This document shows, piece by piece, positions 35,223 to 47,345 of a stretch of DNA of 64,000 nt. Both the position numbers and the translations under genes were made by a program. This DNA comes from Liolophura sinensis (lineage: Eukaryota; Mollusca; Polyplacophora; Chitonida; Chitonidae). The number at the start of each line of letters is the position of its first letter. The first letter of the stretch is position 1. The stretch spans positions 4,319,152 to 4,383,151 of the forward strand of contig NC_088305.1 in assembly GCF_032854445.1 (NCBI RefSeq), in the 5' to 3' direction. The notes beneath the pieces were generated by a model. It was not told where the DNA came from. It saw only the letters and a list, made by a program, of their open reading frames with translations, and made no database searches.

Positions 35223-36849
35223 AACCTTGGAAATGTAGAGGTTCATCTCTTGTTTACCTGCGTGTTTAATGTCGTTTTCAATATTGTTTGAGTCATATGA
35301 TGACAATGGCAGACCTGTCTCAACTTTAACGTACGTTTTGTGCTGCAACATCTTCGAAACGCTGTGCCGTACGCTTGCTGAGTACAACCAAATCAGCAAC
35401 GACAGTGTGATAGCTGGCATATACATGGTTAGATGTACCCAGTGAAATCCGGTTTCATTTCAATTTAACTTATTTGCAGTTTTAATCTAACTGTTCAAAT
35501 AAATGTAAATGCATCAGCTCAGTCAACCAATATCCCTTTATACCAGGCTCCAAACCAGGGTAACGGAATTTAAAGTCCCAGGAATGAACTGATTACGGCT
35601 TAATTCCTGGCCAACCGCTTGCCAGTTGCGGACGCTCTAATCCCTTAGCCAGGTTCGCAAAGTTCACAGAAAATACAGTTATAACGAAAAAGAAACAAAG
35701 ATACAGTGTTCAGTTCAAAATCGTTACCCACCTAGACTGACACGGTTAAGCAGCTTTACTAATTACATTGGCATCTTCTTGCAGCCTCATCAGTTAAGAT
35801 TAAAAAAAAAACCTAACAAATCTGACAAGTCCCTGACATACTGATTCGACATGGAATAGAACTCAGATAACAGTATGTCTGAAACATAGCCAATAGGCTA
35901 GTCCATGGACTACACCTAAATCATTATCAGGATAATTACAATCAGACACTGAATGGAAGGCATAAGTATGTAAGTCCACGCACATTCAGGTACTATAGGC
36001 CTTTTGAAAGATTTAGATATAGTATCTACACACTATCTATTCATTTTACTTAACTAAATTCATTGTTTCTTCAAGGAACTTGTAAAATTTAGGTTTGGCT
36101 TTAAAGGTTCGATACATCCAAAATAAATTATCTCGTTGTATATTAATATCCTTATCTAGTACACCAAATACGTCGAATTATACATGCTATAAGCTGAATA
36201 TATCAATCCCTGTGTCCGGTGTATCTATTTCTACGCACAAGCCTGTGGTTAAATCAGAGACAAACTTTGATAGAAGTGGATGTATAGCGGTACTCCACAG
36301 CAGGAGGATTTACTGTTAGACACGCGAGCGCCCTACGTACACAAAATGTCATGTCAGCAAAATATGATGTTCGCACACTTAGGTACATGCACATAGACTT
36401 GTACACATGAGTCATTAATACATGCCAATACACAGTGCATGTAGAGACATAAAAGTCAACGCTACATAACTGTACGTCAGGTATGTTGACATAATTCGGA
36501 ATAGTGCGTTTACTGACTGACTGGTAGAAGTTCAGAGCTGCTTGTATAAGTGCTCCAAGAAGGCACGCCTGTTGACGTCACCATGGTAGAAACGCGTACG
36601 CAGCACAACGTGTCTTTTGTGAAAACGGTACTAAATGCGGTTTTTAGATATGACATTACGACCGTGACGGCTAGACCCGTATGTCTATCTTTTAACTTTA
36701 AAGTCTTCGTGTTTAGATCAAACTGCTACTCCCTCGCCCCCTCCACCACCCCCCAAAAAAGTCAGCAAGTCTGTTGTCTGAGTAATGTTACAAAGTATTC
36801 TGCTAGTACATCGCATTATTCTGTTGAATATATTCTGTTATTTCAACAC

Positions 36850-36970
36850 AAAAATTATTAGACTAATAGAATGTTCTGTTGAATATGACAGATTATTTGG
36901 TTATAAAAACAGAATTCATTCTAGCATCACTCAGACTTTCTGTTTAAATTGACAGAATTATTTTCTGAGT
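36850..36970. repeat. Dispersed AT-rich repeat, copy 2
   Basis: ACAGAATTCATTCTAGCATC, flanked by GACAGATTATTT and GACAGAATTATTTT. Matches the copy at 33045. Confidence 0.55.
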
Positions 36971-37469
36971 GTAGATCAAAGTTTTTCATTATTTTTTGCA
37001 ATATTGGGATCCAAGCCCGCCCAGTACATTAATCTGGTCCTGTTTAATTAGTTTTCTATATTCTACATGTAGGGCCCTTGTGACACTCTACGTCCAATCA
37101 GGTAGATTGATCCTACCGTTACGGAAAACAACGCTGCAATTAGATCATCTAAATTTCACCGTAGAGTGCAGCTAGGTGTAAAGGTGTTTAATGAGACGTT
37201 AGATAAATGAATGTCTATGATGGGAGTGTTGATACAGGCTTGATGGGTACAGAAAAAAAAGGAGCGTGTCTTGTGGAAAGAATCACAAAGGTCACTTATC
37301 AAAGTCAAGTCAACGTGGCAAATGAGAACTGATCGATGCATTTGAGAAATGTTACAAAGTAGAATAAATGTGGCAGCTGTGTGGGGCCTACTTGAGTTAG
37401 ATGAGCGCTACAGTGAGTTTGTATATCTAGTTAGTGTAATACATTCCTGATGAGTAAGTGGAAATATAC

Positions 37470-37500
<31 letters not shown>
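37470..37500. repeat. Poly-C followed by (CA)n
   Basis: About 18 C then alternating CA; a simple repeat. Confidence 0.95.
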
Positions 37501-37501
<1 letters not shown>

Positions 37502-38217
37502 AATAAGGCGTAAAGCCTTCAAACGGAGATGAAATTGTATGAGCCAAATGTGAAATAAAGTTTATGAACATTAAGTTGTAGCTAAATAAGTCATAAGTTA
37601 ATTTCTCAAAATCACTTATTTTGACGGCTTGTATACAATTGCTTTGTATGACACCTAACTAACACAGGTGTAGACCTTCAACCAACCATGTAGGCGATGA
37701 TCTTCGAGGCCGGCAAACTGCTCAGGAATAAAGGCGAGACTGGCGAAATTGTAGTGCGGACTTTTGTGGCAGACAGTAATTTAACAAGAGACATGTGATA
37801 AATTCAGAAAATTAGCCTGAATGGAATGTGGCTAGGTGACGCAATCAGAGAGAAAAAAAAAACAAAAAAAAAAAAAAAAAACAGAAGAAAGCAAAAATAT
37901 ATCTTCAAATTCACAGTGATTGTTTTTCGGCACCTTCATCAGATAGAAATAATTACAGAATTGACATTACAAGCTGTTTAACAAGTTATCAGTCGGGACA
38001 AATGGTGGTTACCTAAAACAAAGAGGCGTCAACGGTATTCGAAGATGTTGCGAAGATATGTACGTGCAAATGTAAAATTCAGTGCCTACACTCTCTCACA
38101 ATGTGTATATTTAGTCAGTACAGAGTACTTAATCCAACGGGAACTACGAAATTCCCTACATCGAGTGATTACCTGTCACATCTTTGATGATTGATACATG
38201 TAATTCTGATCTCCTAC

Positions 38218-38290
38218 AACATGGGCGAATGGTTATAGTGTTCGATAGCAAGGACACACAAAATGAAGGTTCGGTCCTGGCCGTGGACGA
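38218..38290 (+). mobile_element. tRNA-like SINE head remnant
   Basis: GGGCGAATGGTTATAGTGTTCG (A box) and GAAGGTTCGGTCCTGGC (B box) at tRNA-like spacing. Confidence 0.45.
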
Positions 38291-38507
38291 AGAATTTTGA
38301 CATTTCGCCACCCTCTCTGTCTGTGCATGCGGACCTTGGTGACAATAAGCGCTTGACAGCTCTCGTGTGGCTTTGTTAAATAGGCGTACCACGTATCTTC
38401 TGCTTACGTGTTCCAGCGAAAGTCACCAACTTGCCTGAAGCCGTTGTTTTATCCTGGACACTCCAGTATCCCCATGGAATCCAATAAATCTAACCGACAT
38501 CCTTAAG

Positions 38508-38788
38508 TTATTTATTTATGTATTTATTTATTTACTTGACTGGTGTTTCACGCCGTACTCAAGAATATTTCACCTGTACTACGACCAGCATTATAGCGAG
38601 AGACAACCACGCTGAGTACGGCGGAAACCCATGACCATCCCCAAGATGATGGTAGACCTTCCCACGTATGGCCAGCGAGGAAGCCAGCATGAGCTGGACT
38701 TGAACTCCCAGCGACCGCATTGGTCAGAGGCTCCAGGGTTCATTGTGCAGTGCTGGCACTCTAGCATCACGGCCACCGAGGGCCCGAC
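38508..38788 (-). mobile_element. SINE-A, full-length
   Basis: (TATTTATT)n tail, CTTGACTGGTGTTTCACGCC, body, GACTTGAACTCCCAGCGACC and head GAGGGCCC. Confidence 0.92.
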
Positions 38789-38959
38789 CGCCATCGTACA
38801 TTGAAAATTTCTTACGTTAATTTGCAATCAAATAATTAAAGCAGAAACCTATTATAGCGATTTAAAACCTTTGCAGCTAATTTGAATAAAATCCAGCATT
38901 TTTGAAAGATTGGAAGCAAAATGTTGTAACTGATGAGATTTGTCAGACAAATTTGCAAG

Positions 38960-39135
38960 ATATTTATTTGCACCATACTCAAGAGTTTTTCATTTTTTGG
39001 ATAACAATATGTATTTTGAGTGGAGCAAACCAGACCACCCGGCGGAAAAAACAGACTTTTGGCAATTTACTGACAAAAAATTCCCTCACGTGGCGAATAG
39101 GTATACACACCACATTGGTGAGAGACAAGTGGTCT
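38960..39135 (-). mobile_element. SINE-A-like variant copy
   Basis: GCACCATACTCAAGAGTTTTTC, GGAGCAAACCAGACCACCC, GGCAATTTACTGACAAA and CCACATTGGTGAG; a diverged relative with the alternative middle. Confidence 0.55.
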
Positions 39136-39449
39136 TCAACAAATGTCTGCAAAGATCTCCGTATACCAACATACACGAGCGCCGTGACCGGTTAATTTAT
39201 TGTCACCAACGCCCCAGTGAGAAGCGAAAAAACGCCTGCCCAACGCCGGGAAATGGATTTTATGTTAGTCAGATTATGATGATGTATAAGGTGGCTTTAA
39301 CCTTATGGACACCTAAATGCGTGACGTGATAATTATGCCATCGTGTATCTGGTGGTATAATGACGAAGAAGTTGTATAAGCCTGTATAACGCAGGCTCAA
39401 TTGAGTGTTCAAAGCATGGAGTCAATGGAGTCAACTTAAACAGCTGGAT

Positions 39450-39640
39450 TGAAAATAGTACTTGTTCCTGCTTCGCTTTGCGCTCTCGAGTCTAGAGCAA
39501 GGAAACAGGACTGGTTGACCCAATGTCAGTATAATATGACTGGTTGGGGTGTCCTGGTCTGGTGTCTTCGATATTATACTTCAGTAGGAGAGGGACGTTG
39601 CATCGCCTTGCCACAAGAAGATTGGCCTACGTTATATAGA
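39450..39640 (+). mobile_element. SINE-B subfamily 2, fragment
   Basis: AGAGCAAGGAAACAGGACTG, CAGTATAATATGACTGGTTG, GGTCTGGTGTCTTCG; 3' end lost. Confidence 0.82.
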
Positions 39641-39799
39641 CACATGTTCAAGTCACAAAGGTTTCATCAAGGAGGACTAGTAACATATACACCATATATT
39701 GAAACTGCGTTAAGCGCCCATCTTTAAGTGCATTTATCGACTTTAACGTTGTATTTAACTAATCCATACTTAATTTAACTGTATTTAACTAAACATCAT

Positions 39800-39908
39800 A
39801 CTTACGCAATGGCAGCCCGTATTACGGGTGGAGAAAACCACAGTGCCCGGTGTGAACTAACGACTTCTGGCAATTTACTAGCAAACTTTCGATACCACAT
39901 TAGTGAAA
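39800..39908 (-). mobile_element. SINE-A-like variant fragment
   Basis: GGGTGGAGAAAACCACAGTG and GACTTCTGGCAATTTACTAG then CCACATTAGTGA; same alternative middle as the copy at 38960. Confidence 0.5.
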
Positions 39909-40107
39909 AACAATTGGCGTTTCATGAACCTACTCAGACAAACTGTCACAGGATCGATCCGTGACCATTCCCAAGAAAACACGGACAGTGAAAGCGGAGG
40001 AATCCACAATACTCTTACATCGAAAGATAAGTCTGAACCCAAACCTGTGTGTCTCATCGACGGAAAGACAAACATTTTTAACCACCCAGTCACCCTTCAC
40101 ATGGTTG

Positions 40108-40240
40108 ATTTATTTAATTGGTGTTTTACGCCGTACACAAGAATATTTCACTTATAAGACACCGGCTGGCATTATGCTGGGAAGAAACCAGGCAGTGTCC
40201 GAGGGAAACCCACGACAATCCGCAGGTTGTTGGCAAATTG
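40108..40240 (-). mobile_element. SINE-A, truncated
   Basis: TTTATTTAATTGGTGTTTTACGCCG to CAATCCGCAGGTTGTTGGC. Confidence 0.88.
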
Positions 40241-40429
40241 GCATGATTGCTTACAATAGCCAAAGCATTCAACCAGACAAAATCAAATACAACGCATACA
40301 ATGATATGAAGTGGTTTTAATATTGATGATTTGTAAATGATGAAATTTAAAAACGGCACATCAGCAGGTCGACAATAAAATGTGTGTGGAAAACTATACT
40401 GGAAAATGTCGGTCACATGACTTCCAAAC

Positions 40430-40550
40430 ACAATGTGGAGCCATGAAACAACACAATGTGGAGCCATGTGACAACAAAATGTGGAGCCATGTAACAACAC
40501 AATGTGGAGCCATGCAACAACACAATGTGGAGCCATGTAACAACACAATA
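40430..40550. repeat. 23-bp tandem repeat, 5 units
   Basis: Units start ACAATGTGGAGCCATG at 40430, 40453, 40476 (variant), 40499 and about 40522. Confidence 0.9.
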
Positions 40551-40703
40551 ATTTTCTTTAACATGACAAATATGGCATAAATAACTTTGGACGGAAATTT
40601 AATGGGTTTAAAGCCCAGCATTCGGTACGCCTCGAGCAAAGCGGGCCAGAAAACAGCAAGAAACAATTTGAACCTTCAAAAATAGTAAGAACCTAAGCTG
40701 AGG

Positions 40704-40837
40704 CGCTTACGATTATGCGGAAACACCGATGTGCCCAGCCCAGGCTGGCCAATCGTGTGATGTCATTTGCCCTTATTGCTGTGTGATTGGTGCTCATGGC
40801 CTGGTGATACGGTGTTGCGGCATAATAATCGTAAGCG
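40704..40837. mobile_element. 134-bp inverted-repeat element
   Basis: CGCTTACGATTATGCGGAAA and CACCG at the left pair with CGGTGTTGCGGCATAA and TAATCGTAAGCG at the right (imperfect 25-28-bp arms). Probably a small MITE. Confidence 0.5.
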
Positions 40838-41034
40838 AATTTGATCTTTAAAGACCATCTCATTCATCGACTCTGTAAACCGTTTGCAGGCCTGGGTTTG
40901 TGACCCTCACCTTTGGACACAAATGTAGTAATAACATGTTTGGCATGAATAAGAGAAATAAACTATTCGCACTTAAGACTGTTCTTTCCAACTTTCACAT
41001 TTCTGACTTCACATCTGTTCTCTTATACAAGCAT

Positions 41035-41290
41035 TAAATGTTCAATGTTCAAAGCTACATTTAGAAACTGTTCTGGTATACAGGTATTAAATGTTCAATG
41101 TCCGATTTCCCAGCTCCACTCTTCCAAAGCTACATTTAGAAGCTGTTCTGGTATACAGGTATTAAATGTTCAATGTCCGATTTCCCAGCTCCACTCTTCC
41201 AAAGCTACATTGAGAAGCTGTTCTGATATACAAGTATTAAATGTTTAATGTCCGATTTCCCAGCTCCACCCTTCCAAAGTTACATTTAGT
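41035..41290. repeat. 75-bp tandem repeat, 3.3 units
   Basis: AAATGTTCAATGTCCG recurs at 41089 and 41164 and as a variant at 41239, with CCCAGCTCCACTCTTCCAAA in each unit. Intergenic. Confidence 0.9.
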
Positions 41291-42379
41291 GTAACCATAT
41301 ATATCACAAAGAGAATCGTTTGTTCACAAATAAAATCTATACTCGAAAAATAAATGCAACCATTGAAGGCAACAAACACCATGATTGAAAAACAAAAAAA
41401 AACATTGGAGGTACAAACCACTAAAAATATTAACACCTGAATAAACTTTTACACGTGAAAGAATTTTTACACGTGAAAGAATTTTTATATCTGAGACAAT
41501 GCTACGTGCAAAAATTACATGTAGAATGTACAATATTGTTCATGATTACTCAATGAAAATAAAACTCCATTATACACCTGAAATCAAACAAAACACTCAA
41601 AACTACGCATAGTAACTGTTACTATTATACAATAAAGGGAAAGCACTGGTATATGTACTTAAAACCATCAAGGTTACTATATGTAAATGTACATTTCTGT
41701 AACACTGAAAACATCCAATTACATGTAAAACGTACTGTACAAGAAAAACATATCAAAATACCGTAAACAAATTATTTATGAATTTGTATAAATAACACAA
41801 GAAAGATTGAATAAACTCTGTGATAAGAATTCCATGTACAATTTTATACATGCTGCAAAGTTCAACAGCTCACAAACTGTTGCATATTCTGGTTAAAAAA
41901 AAACACACACAAAAAAAGCACAACATAATGAGGACAATGTTCAAAGGGGTACCAATGGTTTAGTGAGTAAATACATCTTGCCGAAACGACAAGTTTATAC
42001 TAACGAACAAGATTATATCTTCACAGTTACAATCATGCTGATTCAGCTGTGGCTTGAACTCAAGATATTTATCAGTTACCTGAACAGGTGCTACAGCTAC
42101 CTGAACAGGTGCTACAGTTTCCTCCAAGCCATGCCTGCATGCCTTTCTCTTGAACACCTCACAGTAAGCTTACTTAAGTGAAATCTGTTTCATGCACAAT
42201 ACACCACTTCACAATATATACATATATGTATATGAAAAACAACAAATCAAAATCAAATGTGTAAACAAATATAGAATGCATGATATGCAGCCTGTGCAAG
42301 GTGCATTATAAGTTTGTCTGATTTGAACCCCAATGTAAAACTTACATAAACTCCTGGGGCAACCTGACTCAGCAGTGGT

Positions 42380-43165
42380 CACATGTATTTTATACCAGCA
42401 GTGGGGAACAGCAGACAGGCTACTGGTTACCAGTACTAATACAGCAGTGTCAGGCAAGGTTGTTACTGGTTACCAGTATAAATTCAGCAGTGCCTAGCAG
42501 GTTTTGTTACTGGTTACCAGTGCAAATACAGCAGTGCCAGGCAGGTTCCAATACTGGTTATCAGTACAGATACAGCAATGTTAGGCAGGTTTTGTTACTG
42601 GTTACCAGTACAAATACAGCAGTGACAGGCAAGTTTGTTACTGGTTACCAGTACAAATTCAGCAGTGCCAGGCAGGTGTTTTTCCTGGTTACCAGTGCAA
42701 ATACAGCAGTGCCAGGCAGGTTGCATTACTGGTTATCAGTACAGATACAGCAGTGCCAGACATGTTTTGTTACTGGTTACCAGTACAAATACAGCAGTGC
42801 TAGGCGGGTTTTGTTCCTGGTGACCAGCACCAGTAGAGCAGTGCCAGGTAAGTTTTGTCAGAGGTTATCAGTGCAAACACAGCAGTAACAAGGAGGTTTT
42901 GTTACTGACTACCAGTACTAATACAGCAATGCCTGACAGGTTTTGTTACCAGCTACAGTACAAATACAGCAATGCTAGGCAGATTTTGTTACTGGTTACC
43001 AGTACAAATACAGCAGTGCCAGGCAGGTGTTTTTCCTGGTTAACAGTGCAAATACAGCAGTGCCAGGCAGGTTTTTTACTGGTTACCAGTAAAAATACAG
43101 CAGTGGCTGGTAGAGTTTTTTTACTCGTTACTGGTACAAATACAGCAGCAGCCGGCAGAAAACAG
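42380..43165. repeat. 43-44-bp tandem repeat, about 18 units
   Basis: Units contain TTACTGGTTACCAGTAC and ACAGCAGTGCCAGGCAGG. TACTGG-TTA-CCAGTA forms a short hairpin in most units. Open frames here come from the array. Confidence 0.92.
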
Positions 43166-43375
43166 CAGACATGACACCCCACCTAGTCACATTATACTGA
43201 CACCGGGCCAACCAGTCCTGTTTCCTTGCTCTAACCTCTCATTGATGAGGACCAAGCGAGGTCGAAGCAGGTACAATGTACCATTTTTGAAGTGTTTTGT
43301 ACAATCCGCCCAGGCTTTGATCCCTTCGAAGCGCACACTCTAACCATTAGGCCACCGAAGCAGTCTGGGGTAAGG
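43160..43375 (-). mobile_element. SINE-B subfamily 2, 5' part with tRNA-like head
   Basis: Minus strand starts GGTGGCCTAATGGTTAGAGTG (A box) and GGGATCAAAGCC (B-box region), continuing to GAGCAAGGAAACAGGACTGG. It abuts the 43-bp array. Confidence 0.88.
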
Positions 43376-44044
43376 GGGTGGTCGTGACAGATACAGATAC
43401 ATGTATTATCAAAATAGCTGAGGGACCAGGAGACTAATTTGACTGAAAATGGTTTCTCATTGAAAAGAAAATGGTGGGGGTATGGGTCGGTGTCGATTGA
43501 GGGTGGGGTTGGAGTTGGGATTGTGGGCGTGGGGTTATGGGTGAGGGTTATGGGTGGGCCTTAATACCAATTCTATGCACAACCCCCTGGTTTACAACAC
43601 CTACCTTATAACATCTCAATCCGTATTAATCTGCAGTATCCTAGCACTATATAACATAACATACAAATCACTGACAATGTCATGAACTTTGAAGATGAAT
43701 CAGACATTATCTTTTACTGTGCTTCTCTACTTCTGAATGGTAACAGCTGGTGTCACAATGACACAGGATTCAGTACCGCTTGTTTGCAGACATATCAAAC
43801 CACTCTGTCGTTGTGGTATGCATCTACGTGTGCATGTATTTGCAAATGTTTCAGTGAAGAAAAACTTGTGATGATGAGGTAGTGTACATGTATATATAAT
43901 GTTATGTCTATGTTAATACACAAACATGCACATATTGCCTTGTGCCCATCATGTGCATTTACGTCCTGTAACCCCAGACAGACTGTGACAGAATGAACAA
44001 CTTCACAGAACAATGGCTGGCTGACAGGAAGTCCCCTTAGGTAC

Positions 44045-44380
44045 TGTGTATGGGGATATGCCCTGTCTACTCTGTCACCCCAGACAAAATGCGTCAGGAG
44101 AGAACTATTAGACAGGACATGTTTGTCTCCTCAGGCTCTGTGTATGGGGATATGCCCTGTCTACTCTGTCACCCCAGACAAAATGCCTCAGGAGAAAACA
44201 ACCAGACAGGACATGTTTGTCTCCTCAGGCTCTGTGTTTGGGGATATGCCCTGGTCTACTGTGTCACCCTACAAAGACTGTCACAATAGAACAACCTCAC
44301 AGAACTATGGCTGGCAGACAGGACATCTTAGTCTCCTCCGGCTCTGTGTCTGGCGATATGCCCTGCCCACATATCTGTAA
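44045..44380. repeat. 94-bp tandem repeat, 3.5 units
   Basis: TGTGTATGGGGATATGCCCT recurs at 44045 and 44139 and as variants at 44233 and 44345 (last unit longer, 112 bp). Confidence 0.9.
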
Positions 44381-44389
44381 CAGGCCCTG

Positions 44390-45060
44390 GTGTACCCTGT
44401 AACAATGAAAAATACTTAAATACATGATAAGATCTGTAACAGGCCTGTAACAATGACACATGCCCTGTATGGGCTAAGGAGAACATGTCATTTCACAATG
44501 TCCTGTAACAAAGAGAAAGACTTAATTATACACAAAGGTTTATAACAGATCATAGTGTACCCTGTAACAAAGAGAAACACTTAATTATACACAAAGGTTT
44601 ATAACAGGCCCTGGTGTACCATGTAACAATGAAAAACACTTAAATATATGCTAAGATCTGTAACAGGCCTGTAACAATGAAAAACACTTAAATATATGCT
44701 AAGATCTGTAACAGGCCTGTAACAATGACACATGCCCTGTATCGGCTAAGGTGAACATGTCACTTCACGATGCCCTGTAACAAAGAGAAACACTTAATTA
44801 TACGCAAAGGTTTATAACAGGCCCTGGTGTACCCTGTAACAAAGAGAAACACTTAATTATACACAACGATTTCTAACAGGTCTTGGTGTGCCATGTAACA
44901 AAGAGAAACACTCAATTATGCACAAAGATGTGTAAAAGGCCTTGGTGTCCCATGTAACAAAGAGAAACACTCAATTATACACAAAGATCTCTAACGGGTC
45001 TTGGTGTGCCATGTCACAAAGAGAAACAATCAATCATACACAAAGATCTCTAAAAGGTCC
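44390..45060. repeat. 59-bp tandem repeat, about 11 units
   Basis: CTGTAACAAAGAGAAACACT then AATTATACACAAAG recur at a spacing of 59 (44503, 44562, 44621 and on), with longer variants. Confidence 0.9.
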
Positions 45061-45061
45061 A

Positions 45062-45245
45062 CCTGTTCAAATTCAGCTCATGCTGGCTTTCTCTCTGGCC
45101 ATTTGTGAAAGGTCTTTCAGCAACCTGCAGATGGTCATGGGTTACCCCCGGGCTCTACCCTGTTTCCTCCTACCATAATGCTGGCCACCGTTGTATAAGT
45201 GAAATATTCTTGAGTACAACATAAATCACCAATCAAATAAATAAA
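45062..45245 (+). mobile_element. SINE-A, 3' part
   Basis: TTCAGCTCATGCTGGCTTTC to ACATAAATCACCAATCAAAT; follows the 59-bp array directly. Confidence 0.9.
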
Positions 45246-45501
45246 ATAAAGACACAAAGTAAATAATATTTATCTCGCTGAGAGCTAAATTAGAGTGTTT
45301 CTTTCCATTTTTGTGATCAATTAAATACTGACAGTTTTTCTTGATTTCATATATATGCACGCATGTACTAAAAAACAGTGTGTGTCTTAACTGAAGGCCT
45401 TTTTGTTATCAGTAGGGAATTCCAGTCTGACTGACTCAATTAAATTCATGCATTGTGCTGTGCTGTTTGTTAATACCTTACATGAATAATACTTTTTCTA
45501 G

Positions 45502-45742
45502 TTTGTCCTCCAGCGCGTTTTTCATGTTGACCTGGAACATGGGGTCTTTGTTCGTGCATCAACCTTGCAGTTTGTTGGCAAGGCCGACATGAAAAAGGCC
45601 ACTAACATCATTTGTGAGGCAATCTTCAGCATGGAGAAGCTGGTAAATTGCAGTTTGACTGGGCGTAAGTCAAATTTCTTCAAGGATTTAGAGCTACAAC
45701 CTATGCTTGATGAAAACAAGGTGTCTGCAGTCATGCATAAAA
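45502..45742 (+). CDS. BEN exon A
   Basis: Acceptor ACTTTTTCTAG; a second in-frame acceptor (CCTCCAG) lies 11 bases later. Coding similarity runs to about 45735. No good GT donor exists where the domain alignment requires one; the end given assumes an intron beginning ATATCTTGAC at 45743, which keeps phase with exon B. Reading through instead gives a non-BEN tail ending at 45867. Confidence 0.5.
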
Positions 45743-46121
45743 ATATCTTGACGAAAACTAACAGTTTTACAGCTGAATTACAGTTTTATTCTGCAGCTTA
45801 TGGACTATGTTCTTATTTCAGCTTAATTATAAGACTGGCTTCTAAGCGGAACATCCCTATATCATAGCATCCTCTGATTATCAAAATTGTGCATGTCTTC
45901 TGTGTGGAAAACACGAATTAGTTTTTTTTCATCATTGTACTGGATTGGTAGTGGTTTATATGGATATGTTTCTTACAGTTTTTTTTTTCATTCTCTTTCA
46001 GAATTTGTCAAAAGATTGCATCCTGACAGTGAGGAAAAAGGAATAAGGAAGGCCACTACTGCCAAACTGAACGTATCACAAACTAGTTGGAAAAGAGAAA
46101 GACACATATGTAATACCAGAC
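45502..46121 (+). CDS. BEN-domain protein fragment, two exons
   Basis: BEN domains are helical modules found in chromatin-associated and transcriptional repressor proteins, and also in some mobile or viral proteins. The first exon reads HVDLEHGVFVRASTLQFVG, then IICEAIFSMEKLVNCSLTG and MLDENKVSAVM; the second reads FVKRLHPDSEEKGIRKATTA. The iFSxExLxNxSLTG...LDxxKVxAV...FVxRxxP order is the BEN pattern. No other exons were recognised. It lies convergent with CERKL, about 1.6 kb beyond the last CERKL exon found. It could be a real gene with distant exons or a relic. Confidence 0.6.
46002..46121 (+). CDS. BEN exon B
   Basis: Pyrimidine-rich acceptor TTCTCTTTCAG and strong donor GTAAGT bound 120 bases encoding FVKRLHPDSEEKGIRKATTA and then KLNVSQTSWKRERHICNTR, the last BEN helices and a basic extension. 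It needs one base from the preceding exon. Confidence 0.6.
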
Positions 46122-46829
46122 GTAAGTGCTTTTCTTTGCAGTCAAGTGCCAGATTTTAGTCACCCAAATAAAATACTCAGACATGTTGTTATTATACATG
46201 TACAAATAGCCCTTCAAATCATTAAATTTTTATCTTCTATTAATGTGCTTGTCTGTTATTTTTTATTTTATTTTGCAATTTCATTGGAACTGTTTTACAG
46301 GTGAATTAAGATTATGTACAACACATACCGCAAGCTGATGCACAAGTGTACACCTTTATGATTATTGCCTTGAATGTTGATGTACAATACATAAGCTTAA
46401 TAAAACCCTAAATGAAATGGTTCCCCATCCCTTACTAGATAGGTCATCCTGTTCGCACAGCTGATTGCTGGTCTCCTTTGCAGTACTGTATTTCATGCAG
46501 ACCAGTCTGACCTGGTTCACATTCCTCCAGAATGTGTGAAGCAATAATATTTCACCTGGCACAGTTACGAGGCTGGTTTCATAATGTAACAATTTGCAAT
46601 TCAACCACTGCCCTGTGTAACTATGCAAAGAGAACTGTGCTCTTCAGGAGTTTTTACTACAGGTGCTTTGTAAGAGTTTTCATCTAGGATTTTCCTGCAG
46701 AAAAGCAATCCTATAGAACTGGAGTTTTTTTTAGAGCCTTTCCTCTAAGAATTTTCTGTAGAAGTTCTATCAGATATATTCTATAGGATACCTATAGGAC
46801 ATTTTCAGGAGGGGTGCTCTGTGACAAGG

Positions 46830-47345
46830 AGAAACGTTTCATTATAGACACAGATCAGTAACAGGCCGTGGTGATCTGTGTAACACAGAGTAACAATTCC
46901 TGTCACACCCAACCGATCTGTTACAGGCTCTGAAATGAACACGTCATCTTAGACACCAATATGTAACAGGCTATGGTGTTCTGTGTAACACAGAGTAACA
47001 CTTCCTGTCACACCAAACCACAGATCTGTTACAGGCTCTGAAATTAACACTTCATTATAGACACAGATCAGTAACAGGCCATGGTGATCTGTGTAACACA
47101 GAGTAACAATTCCTGTCATACCCAAACACCGATCTGTTACAGGCTCTGAAATTAACACTTCATCTTAGACACAGATCTGTAACAGGCCATGGTATTCTGT
47201 GTAACACAGAGTAACACTTCCTATCACACCCAAACACAGATCTGTAACAGGATCTGAAATTAACACTTCATTATAAACACAGATCTGTTACAGGCTCTGA
47301 AATTAACACTTCATTAACACACAGAACTGTAACAGACCATAATGT
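46830..47345. repeat. 108-bp tandem repeat, about 4.5 units
   Basis: ACAGGCCATGGTG recurs near 46861, 46966, 47074 and 47182. Each unit holds both GATCTGTAACAGG and GATCTGTTACAGG, an inverted pair. It lies beyond the last CERKL exon found and may still be within that gene. Confidence 0.88.

Larger units (their letters stand above)
28760..40400. other. Intergenic stretch without recognised genes
   Basis: Longest apparent frames are under about 130 codons, lack splice or family support, and often overlap SINEs. Holds SINE copies, tRNA-like heads, small inverted-repeat elements and simple repeats; distal peroxidase regulation could lie here, but no specific site is supported. Confidence 0.6.

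Noticed and set aside
42460-43182. 142-codon frame with VTSTNTAV repeats
   Set aside because: Encoded by the 43-44-bp array; units vary in length and the frame is kept only in patches.
46362-46628. 88-codon minus-strand frame, considered as the last CERKL exon
   Set aside because: No phase match to GACATAAG and none of the HPRL-type C-terminal residues expected.
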